From NCBI GenBank assembly GCA_948567375.1, contig OX419756.1, forward strand, positions 60,712,333-60,776,332: a stretch of 64,000 nucleotides of DNA, given 5' to 3'. The number at the start of each line of letters is the position of its first letter. Position 1 is the first letter of the stretch. This DNA is from Lunularia cruciata. Lineage: Eukaryota; Streptophyta; Marchantiopsida; Lunulariales; Lunulariaceae. A program made the translations under genes and the position numbers. The notes below the pieces were generated by a model, which saw only the letters and a list, made by a program, of their open reading frames with translations, searched no databases and had not been told where the DNA came from. Below are positions 1-10,929 of this stretch, piece after piece.

Positions 1-782
1 AGATTAGAACAAGTAGATATGAAGAGGTGGTTTGTCATTTTGGATCTATAGGTTGGTAAAGTTATCATAGAATGGTATTTTGTTAGATAATTTTTGACGT
101 GCTAAGCCTATTTAAAGGAGGCATTTGTAGTGTTCTATTGTTTAGCATTTACATTTTCAAGTTGATAAAGTAAAGTGTTGTATCTTAGTGCTCATCATTT
201 CTGCTTAATTCCAAGTATCAATCCTATGTGTGTGTTTGTGAGTGTTGGGAGAATCTCAAAGTGCAAGTTAGTGAGCTTGTTGGATGTTGGATTCCATAAC
301 GCTAGTCTTCATTCTATGTGTTTGATCTTGAGTGAAGTGCAATCTAAGCAATGCCTTGATAGATATGAGAGGAATTATAGTGTTGGTAGTATTTTGCATT
401 GGTAAGCAAAGTGTAGGGTTGATGCAAAGCAATTTCAATCAACAAAGTTGTGCCTTTAGTAGAGGGATGGAACACAATTCTAAGGTAAGATTGTTTTGTA
501 GTGAAGTAGCCTTCTTGAGAAAATCTGAATCTTCACAATCAAGATTTTTTGGAAAGATTTGATGGAGTTGTGATTAAGGAGTGTTAATTTGTGATGAGAC
601 TATAATCAATGCTTGTTACTCTCTTTTGGGTGTGGTTTCTACCTAAGAGATTAAAGAAAAACTCAAGAAGAATTAAAGAGTTACTATTTTACTTTTATTT
701 GACCATTTTTTACTTGTATCTCTGTGGGAATAAACTTTATTTACGTGATTACTACAAAAGTGATACTTGTTGGGTTGTCACA
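1..782 (+). mobile_element. LTR-type repeat, family A, 3' part, cut by window edge
   Basis: This stretch matches about 4,570-5,352 along its whole length in the same orientation, and both copies stop at the same motif, GTTGTCACA. A TATTTAAAGG sequence near 108 is a plausible TATA box, and the 4.6 kb copy has one at the equivalent place. It is followed directly by gypsy pol coding sequence, so it looks like an insertion in that gene rather than the gypsy element's own LTR. The left end lies outside the window. The short ORFs inside are not conserved between the copies and I do not call them genes. Confidence 0.7.
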
Positions 783-795
783 AACATCCCTACCA

Positions 796-1663
796 ATATA
801 GTGACATGGAGAGAGCATTGATTCAAAGCCAAAGTAGTGACCTTTTTTAGGCTGGTTTGGTGGAGATTTCACATGGAGAGTATGCATCAGCTATAATGAT
901 GCTAGACAAGAAGGATATGCATGGCAACTACACATGTAGGTGGAATATAAAGATTACTATCCTATCAATTGATAGACTAGGGCTGATCAGTATGCCATGC
1001 CTACACCATAGGAGATCTTTGATGCGATTGGGCATGCAAAGGTCTTCAGTACTTTGGATCTTTGAATAGGATATCATCAAATGCAAATCAAAGAGGAGGA
1101 TAAGTCCAAGATAACATTGTGAGCTATTGATCCTCATAGTAAGAGTGTGTTATATCAATGGAGGTTCTTATCATTTGGGTTGAAGAATACTCCTATTGAG
1201 TTCTAGAGAGTATGGACAAGATCCTAGTTGGATTGGATTTTGCTCAATGTTATATTGATGACATTTTGATCTATAGCACTATTATGGAGGAGCATGAGAG
1301 ACAATTGTTGGAGATGTTTGAAAGGTTGAGATCTCATGGACTCAAATTACATCTTGGGAAGTGTAGGTTCTTCCATGAGCCAATTGAGTATTTGGGTCAC
1401 ACTATCTACCTTGGAGGACTTGGTGTTTAGCATACCAAGGTGGAGGCTATTGCGTGTATTCCTTGGCCTACGAATGTGAGGAGAGTGTAAGCATTCCTTA
1501 ATCATTATGTTGGAGGATTTAGTGCCATTGCCAAGGCCTTGATGAAGCTGACCAAGCTTACAAAAGAGTGGTATTGGGGAGATGAGCAAGAGAGAGCTTT
1601 TGTAGAGCTCAAGGAGAGGTTGACATCTACTCTTATTTTGAGGAGACTGATCAAAGGATGACC
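796..1663 (+). pseudogene. gypsy pol: reverse transcriptase relic
   Basis: The reading starts with a DMERALIQSQ segment and passes through HGEYASA, KKDMHGNYT and YQWRFL to the catalytic box CYIDDILIYS (about 1246-1275). It continues with LHLGKCRFFHEPIEYLGH and the thumb/connection region up to about 1660. The YIDD box is intact, but a frameshift near 845-850 and stop codons at about 1062, 1120, 1204 and 1428 inactivate the gene. The first third of a normal gypsy RT lies before the window's family A repeat or has been lost. The identification is secure from motif order; activity is excluded. Confidence 0.85.
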
Positions 1664-2353
1664 TGTAACACCCATTTGTGCATGTGTGTGGTATTGTGAT
1701 ATTTAGCTTGGTATTACAAGTACTTAAAAGATATTATTTATATAGAGATAAAGGATGGTTCTATATTAGTCATGGTAAGCTAAATTTAGTCATAGCTAAG
1801 ATAGAGGGGACCTTACTTTAGAGGAAGTAGAAAAGATGAGCACCACTATTTTGGACTTTAGTGTGTTGACTTGGTATATTCCTAGGTGTTTGGCTTTGAG
1901 GAAAGAGTTGAGAACTCTTGGGCCCGCAAGCCTTTTTGTTTTGGATTCTTCTTTAGTCCAAGGATAGCCCATGTGAAGGAATCCTTGACTTAGTGGTTGG
2001 GTCAAGATAAGACTACATGCTTAGGAGAATATGCCCATGTGAATGGATATTCCTTTCTACTTTTTGACTTTACTTGACTTTTAGTCTAGTAACTTGAGTT
2101 ACTACGGTAATTAGTAACTTTGGTACGTAACTATTTCACAAGTATATAAAAAAGGGGTGAGGAGGTACTCATCATCCTTTCATTTGCAACTATCTCTCTC
2201 TCATTGAGTTCTCTAGTGAGCAATGTCTTGAGTCTTGGGGTGTTAGCCTTGGAGGAGTATGATGGAGTTGGGATTCCTTGCCTTCTTAGTCCATGGTGCG
2301 CTACCATAATAGCCATCAGAGGTTCATCCTGAGTGAGAGACAGGCCGGCTCAT
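1664..2353 (+). mobile_element. Solo LTR, family B, inserted in gypsy RNase H
   Basis: The segment begins TGTAACACCC, is about 690 bp long, and matches 16,711-17,399 from end to end. It sits exactly between the RT connection domain and the RNase H domain of the gypsy pol. The flanks are TGACC on the left and AGACC on the right, a 5-bp target duplication with one change, and the pol frame continues once the segment is discounted. No internal coding region or second LTR is present, so it is a solo LTR or a short non-autonomous element. The right end is uncertain by a few bases. Confidence 0.8.
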
Positions 2354-3512
2354 AGACCATTTCAAGTTCACACTGATTGGTTGGAGCTTGGAGTAGTGCT
2401 CACCCAATATGATGATGAGGGGAAGGAGTTTATGGTGGCCTATGCTAGTTGCTCCAACAATTCAACGGAGGTGAAATATATTTCGAATGTGGGAGAGTGC
2501 TTAGTAGCAACTTGGGGAGTAGTATATTTTTGATATTACCTATTTGGTAACCCCTTTACTCTCATCACTAATCATCAACCACTAAAGTGGTCAATGGAGT
2601 CCAATAAGCTTTCAAAAAAGCTTGCATGATGGGCTTTGATTTTATAGGTGTATGATTTTGTAGTTATTCATAGACCTAGAGTGGTGAACCATGATGCAGA
2701 TGGGCTGAGTAGAAACCCATGACCTAGCCAATAGGATCAGACTGGAGCACATTGGCATGGTGAGATTGATGAGGAAATGGTGCCAGGTTGGCATGCATCT
2801 GCCTTTCTTTGTATATTTTTTGAGGCTTTGGAGGGATGGCTTATTCATTCTTGGATCAGGTCCTTAATCATTTTGGTGCACCAGCTGAGGTTTTGATTGA
2901 TCAAGGTATAGAGTTCTTGGGGGAGTTTTAGGTCTTGTGTCACAAGGCCTTGATTGATCATTGTACTACCTCCCAAGATCACCCTAAGGCAAATGGCTTA
3001 GCAGAGAGAGTGGTTTAGATAATGAAGAGAGGATTGCAAAAGTATGGTTTGTAGAGAGGCCACTTGGGAGATTGTGATCTCCAATTACCTTGGTTGGCCA
3101 TGGGCTATTAGTTCAGCCAGAAAGCCTCCTTAGCATCCTTCTCTCCTTACTTTCTACTCTATGGATGAGATCCAAATTACCTACAACCATTTATCAAGAT
3201 GTTACTGTAGTGTTGTACTTGGATGATCTAGATATATGGATGAGTACATGTTCTCAAAGGGCAAAGATCTTTCAGAGAGTGATGCTAATGGCCTTTGAGA
3301 ACTTGGCAATTGCTTAGCATAGGGATACTTTATATTGTGCTACCAATTGCTTAGCATAGGGATACCTTATACTGTGCTACCAATTGAGGAAGAGGTTATA
3401 GATCCTTGATCCATCAATTTCACTCATGTGACTATGTATATCTACAATAGACAATACCAATGACACTTGATGTTTCTATAGGCCGCACTATCTTGAGATT
3501 GTGCAAGGTTTT
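2354..3512 (+). pseudogene. gypsy pol: RNase H and integrase relic
   Basis: RNase H starts at RPFQVHTDW with the first catalytic Asp in HTD, runs through YASCSNNSTEVKY and TNHQPLKWSMES, and ends at DADGLSRNP near 2720. The integrase core resumes near 2850 with FLDQVLNHFGAPAEVLIDQG and continues to HPKANGLAERVV. The N-terminal HHCC zinc-binding half of integrase is missing, so a deletion lies between 2725 and 2850. Stops interrupt both domains. A 37-bp tandem duplication (3307-3380) further breaks the integrase tail. The coding reading stops at 3512, where the family A repeat begins. Confidence 0.8.
3307..3380 (+). repeat. 37-bp tandem duplication in integrase tail
   Basis: Two near-identical 37-bp units start at 3307 and 3344, each beginning CAATTGCTTAGCATAGGGAT. 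The duplication lies in the decayed integrase tail and shifts its frame, so it arose after or during inactivation. Confidence 0.85.
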
Positions 3513-5352
3513 TGTGGTATCCACATATTTCATTTTGGACGAGTTTTGAAGAAGAAATGCCTTGCTGAAACTAAATTAAAACAAAATGGATAAGAAATGA
3601 GAGGAAATTTGTATTTTGATCAAGCCCAAGGAAGTAGACTTTATGTCAGATGAAGACAAACTCAACCAGGATTGAAAGAGTGCAGACCCAAAGGAGGAAT
3701 GGAAGTTACATGTCAAGATTCTTGCGGGAGCTATATGTCAGTGACGACAAATCCAAATCAAGCATGCTATATCTTGTTGGAAGTGTCTTGTTTGCGGCTT
3801 TTTGTTGCCACAAGAATCGCAAAGTTTAGGTCTGTAGAAGAAGTTACAAGTATTTGAAGTTTTGGGAGTAGATGTACAAAGTAGTTTAGTGTCTTTGGAC
3901 TTGAGACTTTGGACTTTGGACTTTGGACTTTAGGTTTACACAACTTTGGGTTAGAAGCTTCTTTGCCTCAAAACAAAGATAACTAGATCTGAGATAGTCG
4001 GACCTCAAAGTGCAGTGAAAGTGATTTCAAGAATCTTATCAGAGGTATTAGAGAGGAAGAATAGATAGTTAGGATACCCATGACTTCAATTTCAATTCTG
4101 ATTGAATATATGACAAAATTAGAAGAGAAATAGCAGTAGTGAATAAACCCAAAGTGCAAGATCAGACTGTAAGTGTCTTCGGGTCAGTAACATGAGTTAT
4201 TAGGGGAAAGTGGGTTACAAATTGAAGATGTAAATAGTGTACCCATGCTTTCAATTACAATTTGTGATGAGGATATAATAGAATTAGCAAAGGAATTGAT
4301 TATAATTAGACCCAATGTTGCAGAAGTAGGAACACATGTGTCATTGGCCTTATTATTAGAGACATTAGAGAAGAGTGGGTCAGGAGATAAAGAGTTAGAT
4401 AAGTCACTCCTTAGTGCAATTGTAGTTCCTAGTGTAGAAGTGGTAGAAGTAGTGAAGGAATTGGTAGAATCAAATATACCCAAAGAAGGAGAAGTGATAG
4501 GAAGATCATCGGGTTTGAAAGCCAATGATAAGGTAGACATCAGATTGGGGTAAGTGACAATTTTGAGATAGGAAGAGGTAGATATGAAGAGACGGATTGT
4601 CAGTTTGGATCTACAGGTAGGAAGAGAAGTTAGGAAGTGGTGCATAAGTAGGAAGAACTACCGTTTGCTTCAGTATTTAAGGGGAGCATTTGCAATACTA
4701 TGTTGTTCAATATTCAAATTTTTGAAGATAGATAAAGCGAAGTGCTGTTTTTAGTGCTCGTTGCTTGAGCTTAATTCTGATTATCAATTCTATGTTTGTG
4801 TTTGTGAGTGTGTGGAGAATTTTGAAGTGCAAGTCAATGAGTCTATGGATGTTGGATTCTACAGCCTTGATCTTCATTATGTGTGTTTGATCTTGAGTGA
4901 AGTGCAATCGGAGCAATGCCATGACAGATCTGAGAAGAATTGTAGTGTTGGTAGTATTTTGCATTTGTGAGTGCAGCATGAAGTTGATGTGAAGCAATTT
5001 CAATCAAGGAAGTTGTGCTTTCAGTGGAGGGGTGGAACACAATTCTGAGGTGAAATTGTTCTTCACAGTGAAGTGCCATCTTTGGGAGAATCTGAATCAT
5101 CACAATCAAGAGTTGTTTGGATAGAATTTGCTATGTTGTGATTATGTGTGTGTATTCGTGACAAGTTGTCAAGATTATGAGCTTGTTACTCTCTTCTGGG
5201 TGTGGTTTTTACCTAAGAGACTAAAGACACAACCAAGAAGAACTAAAATTGTTACTTTGACTTTGTATTTGACCAATTCTGAATTGTATCTCTGTGGGAA
5301 CAAACTTTACTTACCCGATTACCGCAAAAGTGATATTTGTCGGGTTGTCACA
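3513..5352 (+). mobile_element. LTR-type insertion, family A, full length (1.84 kb)
   Basis: The insertion begins TGTGGTATCCACA and ends GTTGTCACA. Its flanks GTTTT and ATTTT form a 5-bp target duplication with one change, and the interrupted gypsy pol frame continues exactly across it. The last 780 bp match the truncated copy at 1-782. It contains a TATTTAAGG TATA-like site near 4675 and a 102-codon ORF at 4245-4553. It could be an unusually long solo LTR or a small non-autonomous element; no second terminal repeat is visible inside it. A TTTGGACTT microsatellite lies near 3905-3935. Confidence 0.7.
4245..4553 (+). CDS. Small acidic ORF inside the family A element
   Basis: This 102-codon frame begins MLSITICDEDIIELAKELII and is rich in Glu, Val, Leu and Ile with hydrophobic heptad-like spacing, so it could form helices. 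I recognise no domain. A related, more decayed stretch lies just upstream near 4075-4110 (CCATGACTTCAATTTCAATT), suggesting an internal duplication. It may be a remnant of retroelement coding sequence carried within the element. A longer antisense frame covers the same bases, so coding status is uncertain and I see no promoter of its own. Confidence 0.25.
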   Translation: MLSITICDEDIIELAKELIIIRPNVAEVGTHVSLALLLETLEKSGSGDKELDKSLLSAIVVPSVEVVEVVKELVESNIPKEGEVIGRSSGLKANDKVDIRLG

Positions 5353-5640
5353 ATTTTTCCATCTAGAGTCCTTGTGTTGGAAAGACATGATGGTGTTTTT
5401 TGGAATGATCATATGCACAATTGTGCACCATGCCACATCCCAAATATTGATGGTACTATGGACCCAAGCTTGGCACTTGTACATGTAGGCTTGCGGTGTA
5501 TGTTATGCGGCTCTTCTAGTGGAGTTGCTACTATGTTAGTGCGTGATAGTTGTTTGAGAGGATAGCATATGGCATGTATGACTCCTTGTCTCATGTTGGT
5601 TCCTCAAAGACAACATTTCCTAGATGTACTTGACCTATAG
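5353..5640 (+). pseudogene. gypsy pol tail with PHD-type zinc finger relic
   Basis: The frame continues from the integrase tail with RVLVLERHDGVFWNDH and a C-x2-C pair in NCAPCHIPNIDG. A PHD finger pattern follows: CMLC, ten residues, a position normally Cys but here Arg, DSC, then a stop where Trp is expected, then HMAC. The spacing C-x2-C-x10-(C)-x2-C-x4-H-x2-C fits the PHD family, and a shifted PRC near the end would supply the last metal pair. PHD fingers bind histone tails, so in a retroelement this domain could influence integration-site choice. The Cys-to-Arg change, the stop and a frameshift mean this copy is dead. Confidence 0.7.
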
Positions 5641-5802
5641 CCAATTCATCCTTTATATAGTATAGATTGCAAATAGGTGATTAACGTTAGGGCTCAATAG
5701 CACCCGGCCTCTTGATATTTTGCTCACCATAGGATATACCATATACTTGGAGAAGATGGCTATTTGGAGTTAGAGGGATCTAACCACAAGCTAGGGAGCA
5801 AT

Positions 5803-5902
5803 TGTGGCACTTTAGAGTTCATGTATGACTCATGTGTGAGTTGTGCTTCTATAGTGTGTCATATTGACAGCGATGTATGTTGTGTAGTGATGTATATATG
5901 CA
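5803..5902 (+). repeat. 100-bp TG...CA direct repeat, left copy
   Basis: The unit begins TGTGGCACTTTAGAG and ends GTATATATGCA. An equal-length copy lies at 6362-6461, and the same pair occurs at about 40,742-40,840 and 41,301-41,401. The TG...CA ends and equal length resemble terminal direct repeats of a miniature LTR element (TRIM), but no primer-binding site follows it. Confidence 0.6.
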
Positions 5903-6361
5903 CAAAAGCTATCACGCTAATTGTAGCTTTGCACCTAGATTGCTTGGAATCTAGAGTAGTAGTGTTGGTAGTTAGGAGTATATTGGTAGTTACTCATAGA
6001 CTACTTGTTGACGGTCAGATTTCATGCTTGAAGTACTGACTACATGGTAGAGCACACCATCACTTAGCACCGTTTGCACCATTGGGTGTGCCATCAGCCC
6101 AACCATTAGGGTTTGAGATCTAGCTTGAGTCTAAGGAGTACACTTTCAAAGAGCAACTCCAAAGAGCTCACTTCTTTGATGTTGAGCCTTTGAGTTCCTA
6201 GCTATGGTGTATAGAGGCCGATGAGCATCACCTAGATTCCCTTAGCTAGAGTGGGTGTGGCTTGACTGTAATCAATGCCCAATTGTTGGCAAATTATGGA
6301 GTGACTGATCAAATATTGATTTGATTGAGTGTGATTTGAGTTGTGTAAACAAACTGATTAT

Positions 6362-6461
6362 TGTGGCACTTTAGAGTCCATATATGACTCATGTGTGAGT
6401 TGCACTTATATAGTGTGTGATGTTGATAGCAATGTATGTTGTGTACCAATGTATATATGCA
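6362..6461 (+). repeat. 100-bp TG...CA direct repeat, right copy
   Basis: Right partner of the 5803-5902 repeat. Its last base is also where homology with the 41.4 kb copy stops, so it marks the right boundary of the mobile unit. Confidence 0.6.
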
Positions 6462-9400
6462 TGACACGCTGAACAATTTGCCAAATTGGATGAGAAGTAG
6501 TGGAAACATATCAACAACAAATTTGATAGTGTCTTAACCAAGGTCAGCCAAGAGCTAGAAGAATACAAGGAGCATGTTGATGAGCTGATCCAAAGATGCA
6601 TCAAGACAGCCAAGTGGGTCAAGGAAGTAGAGTTGGATGTATCAATACACATGTACAAATGTAAAATAAGTTACACCCTTTGGGTGCAACCATTATACCA
6701 TGATCGTAAGAGTTGTCATGTCATTGGAGTTAGACCTCATCATGGTAGGAGACCATCATAGTCAAGCATCACCATGATGGCCTGCCAATACGGATAGCAT
6801 GTCAATGGGAGAAGCACCAATATGGTGTAACAACATGTATATATGTTAGGGAGGATGATGATCATATATAGTGGGACAGTTTTGCCAATGCCATGACATC
6901 AAGACCATTCTTCCAATGTCTTGCTAGAAGTTTGTGATTGGTAGAGTGTAAGGGGATGCCCTTTGTAGGTGGTGTCATTGCAACATTAATTTGGTATGAT
7001 AGAGTAGGCATATTAGGGAGCTTAATTTGGGGATTGTGGTATCGCATAGTCATGGATGCACCACATCTTTTTGTAGTAGAATTTATAAAGAGAATCACTT
7101 CAACATAATACGAGTTCAGTTCAGCTCATGCCTATGCAAAATTCTAAACTTCATCATTTTGTTATCCACATTTCTGTGTATGGTCAATTTTGTGATTGTC
7201 TATGTATGCATAAATTGGATTCTATATTGGGGACATTGCAATAAGGACCCTATGATCCTTAACATGTTCATGTCAGTATTGTGTATGTATTGTGACTGTT
7301 GGGTGGAGTAGTGCTGAGGAACCTCAAAGTGAGAATGCAAGTGTTGAGGTGCATGACTACAATCAGGCTTGACTAGGGTGTTGGATCCTTGGGTGTTCTG
7401 AAGGAACAAGGCGATGCATCGATTGGCCATGATGGCCGTGAATGTTGTGAAGTATCACGTGTAATGGAAAGTCACTCTAGTCACAAACTTGCAGTATAAC
7501 TGTGAGGAATACCCCAAAAGGGTAGAACATTCTCATTTGTATTGTGGTATGTATGGTATAGGTAATCGTGCGGGTACAAACCTTTGGGGTAAATGATAGA
7601 CTGAGCCATCACCTTTAGAAACCAAGTTGATAGGATATCTTTTGTAAATGTGAGTGTTTGATATTCTTTTCTGTTTTGTGTCATTGTGGGATGCAGTCCC
7701 GTCTTTTGTAAATTGTCTTGCCCAAGAGGATAAAGATGCAATAATAGAATATTTGTGACAAAGTGAAACTATTTGCTTCACACCTAGCCATTTCCAAACC
7801 GTATCTTTGTGTGAAACTACATGTTCTTACCGATTATACTATTAGTACGACAATATTGTGTTTTCACATTCCTCATGAGAACTGGTGGGACCTCAGGTGA
7901 CCTAGAAGGTCAATCTCCTCTGGAAAGCCTGAATAAGGTCACCGGCTACAATCGGATGTGCGCTTGATCCTGAGGGAAATTCGAAGGTTTAGCTTCAATT
8001 ACAACATATGTAGAGTATCAACAGTATTGGATGAGATTAACATGTAAGCCTTTCATGAACACAATATGTACACATAAGCATGCTGCTTCTCTGCTTAAGA
8101 TCATGAATAAGACGCACAGGAACGTCCTGTTGGAACGGATGCGAAATTGAAAGCTGGGCTAAATTCTTTGCTATGAACAATCCTGACGTGATTGCCCAAC
8201 ATGTACGGGCAGATCGAAGTGACAGTGAGTTCCGTTGGAGTTCCTACGTGCATGTTGCAAAGTTCTAAATTGAAGAACCATCAACCATTGTCTCCAGCTG
8301 GTCCGGGACATTAGTAAATTAAGATGGGCAGCATTATTTTCTTGATTGCATGGATTCCATCCCCTTCTCTAAGTGAATTATTCATGTTTCACTTAGGTTT
8401 CAGGAACTTGTGCGAAATTCTAGTCCTTGTAAGTAGAACGTCTTTTAATTTCGAAATATAGATCTAACGAGGCCTTCAGCTGCGAATCTCTCAACTGTAC
8501 AGTTAAACACGATCACTGATCCATCGCAGTCTCTTAACCCTCAAGAACTAAGGATCTAAAGAAAGCTTTCCACCTTGAAATGCTCTTATGCCACACAATC
8601 AGTGATTCTTCTGTTCACAAACTTTCTTTCATCTCTCTTTCTTAATTTACCGAGTCATTTGATCACAGGCATTTAAGTCATGTTGCAAATGATGCAGACA
8701 GTATTCGTGTCTGAGTTAACAATGTAAGCCGCCTGACCATGAATCTTACATCACCGTAAGTTCTACAATCAAACCTTTGCAAGCAGACGGTCTCTGAGGC
8801 AAGTAGCAAAAGTAGGTGCATATTAAAGAGAAGGATACCGTACTTTAGTGTGTGAAAAAGGATTTCAAACATTCTTGATGAAATTCCTCAAGTCAAAACT
8901 TTCCTGGAAGTAAGCACAACGACACCTTTCATTGAAGAAACATTTGAATTTGAAGTCTATCCCGTTGTACACAGTATCACATATCAAGAGCTGTCAGTAA
9001 ATTAATTTTAGGTTTACTTAGGATCGTGGACAATCGCTATCAGCAATTTAATGTGCAAATCTGTAAATGACCAGATCTAGAGTACAGTTGGTTCCAGTAG
9101 TTCCTCTTCTTCCTCATAGTCCCCGTATCTGGTGCGGGACCTTAGGCTTGCTTACCCACCTTCACCATATTATATTGTCTATTAACGTATCGTGTCCCCC
9201 AGGCTTGCTATCTGGTTAGCGCCTTCACTTTACCTTGAGATGTAAGGAACCAGGTGAGTGGAGCTAGATCTGATCGAATTAAGAATTTTGGCTCCGTGCC
9301 CGGTAGGTAATTGGCAACGATTTTAGAATCCGACCTGGTGAACATTATTACGTACTTCACATTTTAATGTCCACAATCGATAAGCTAGACATGTCTCTAT

Positions 9401-10019
9401 TCAAGACTCGCAGAATTTGAGGTCCGTCTACGGTCCCATTCAAACACTTGCACCAGCAAGTTGGATTTCTGAAGTTGCACATTATTCGTTCAGATTCACT
9501 CCATAATTGGGAATTCTATCTCTAACACTGCCCGCAATTAAAGAACTGTATACGCAACCTTCAAAGCACTGTCAGGTATGATTTTTACAGTGCAGATTGC
9601 ACCTCATGCGTGCTTTTAAGTTAGCATATCATTAAGACATAGTGTTACATTTGTAGATCCAACACGTAAAAATAACTTGTAGCATAACTATTCAATAGAG
9701 AGGTTCAGTTCAGAACAAGGACACATACAACGTGGTAATTCTTCCGGGTTTGTTGTGCTCGTGCTCGCATCTGAATCCTAAGGATCGACCTGGCAAGAGG
9801 TAAATGTATTTACACTATGTTGGTGTTATGCAAGGAACTAAAATTGTGGGACTTAGTGTTTAAGGAAATCTATTTTGGTGTTAGGTAAAGAGTTTAGGAG
9901 TTGGGCTGGTTGATTGAGTTATAATGTACTAGATTAAGGATGTTGTACCAGGAAGATATTATTAAGAACTAAGAAATTATTGTCATATACCATATCAAAA
10001 ATCTCAGAATTTAGAAGTA
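6462..10019. other. No recognisable gene; short helical coding relic at about 6,490-6,680
   Basis: Only a short frame near 6,490-6,680 stands out. It reads KVSQELEEYKEHVDELIQR, a charged helical stretch similar in style to the coiled-coil relic at 14 kb and probably retroelement debris. From about 7.8 kb base composition becomes more even, suggesting lower-copy sequence, but no splice-consistent coding frame, RNA gene or LTR was found. ORFs here are short and stop-rich. Confidence 0.5.
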
Positions 10020-10925
10020 TAATATTTATTGAATTTATTCTAGGATATTAAAATATAATTAAATTTAAAATAAATAGATGAATTATTGATAATCAAAATA
10101 TCTCTATGTTTTCACCTGGATAAAAAATTTCCAATTTTAGAATCCAAAACCAGGATACTAAAGGATCCAAGGCTACTCAATGTCTTTACTTGGTCTCATC
10201 ATTCTATAATTCTGGTGTATAAATTTTTATATGATATTTATGTAAAGATTAAATTTCTTGATTCTTGATTACATTGTACCATTCTCATTTAGTTTGTGTT
10301 TTAAACAACTAGTTGGGAAAAATGCTCTTTGAATCAGACTAAATCATAGAAAATGGAGTCTAAATATATAAGTTATGGGGAAATGAAAAATATCTATTTT
10401 TTCATTCTAAGTCTATCAATATTGGAATTCAAAACTCTCGTCTCAATATCATTTTCACCCAGTTTATGTTTTAAGAAACTGATTGAGGTAGCAATAAATT
10501 GCTCTTTGAATTTTGCATCCACTGAAACTAGAGTCTAAATGTATAAGTATGGAGTAAGGAAATATCTCTTTTATTCCTTTTATGTATGTCAAGATTGAAG
10601 TCCAAAACCTTTAATTTAAGGAACAAGGCAATTCATCAAAATTTTGGAGTCCAGATGTATATTTAAATGATATGACAATGCAAAGATTCTATTTCTTGAT
10701 TTTTATAACTTTTTTATCTTATGTCTATTCAAGTTGTTATGATGGCATTAGAAAGATGTTTGAATTATGCATATGATGAGACTAAAATTTTGGGAAATAA
10801 GTCTAAATATAGGTATAACTTGGATATATAAAATATATTCTTTTCACTTTTGTTGTGATATTCAATGATTTTGGACTCAAATACTATAATACTCTCAGCT
10901 TATCTTTGTACATAACATTCTTATG
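10020..10925. repeat. AT-rich, strongly diverged tandem array (about 170-220-bp unit)
   Basis: Related phrases recur in order: GTTTATGTTTTAA-type, GCTCTTTGAAT, GAGTCTAAATATATAAGT, GAAATATCTATTTT-type, and GTCTATCAAnATTG followed by TCCAAAAC. They appear around 10,130, 10,290-10,450, 10,455-10,600 and more weakly to 10,900. This is consistent with an old tandem array or repeated AT-rich element. Unit boundaries cannot be fixed by eye. Confidence 0.45.
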
Positions 10926-10929
10926 GAAA

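Larger units (their letters stand above)
783..6461 (+). mobile_element. Ty3/gypsy retrotransposon relic with PHD-finger pol, interrupted by two insertions
   Basis: Coding relics run in the order expected for a Ty3/gypsy polyprotein: reverse transcriptase (about 796-1663), RNase H (2354-2725), integrase core (2850-3180), integrase tail, then a PHD-type zinc finger (5353-5640). A 3' non-coding block shared with 40.6-41.4 kb ends at 6461. Insertions at 1664-2353 and 3513-5352 split the gene, and the frame resumes across both. No gag or protease is seen upstream because the family A repeat begins there. Many stops and frameshifts show it is long dead. Wording such as RPFQVHTD and DADGLSRNP is typical of plant gypsy RNase H. 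The lineage within gypsy is not determined. Confidence 0.85.
5669..6461 (+). repeat. 3' block of the gypsy family, shared with 40,606-41,401
   Basis: About 790 bp match the segment right of the assembly gap, in the same orientation, and the homology stops at GTATATATGCA in both copies. It includes ATACCATATACTTGGAG and a 100-bp element present twice. It is most likely the 3' untranslated region and/or LTR of the gypsy-PHD family, since it follows the PHD tail here and the second copy follows a fragment of the same pol. ORFs within it are not conserved. Confidence 0.75.

Noticed and set aside
4184..4645. 153-codon minus-strand ORF
   Set aside because: It is antisense to the family A element and the 102-codon plus frame. 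It is Ser/Thr/Leu-rich, typical of a shadow frame, with no domain.
1..5352. 1-782 and 4,570-5,352 as the LTR pair of the gypsy element
   Set aside because: Gypsy pol coding continues directly after both copies, and the right copy splits the pol frame with a target duplication. They are insertions, not its own LTRs.
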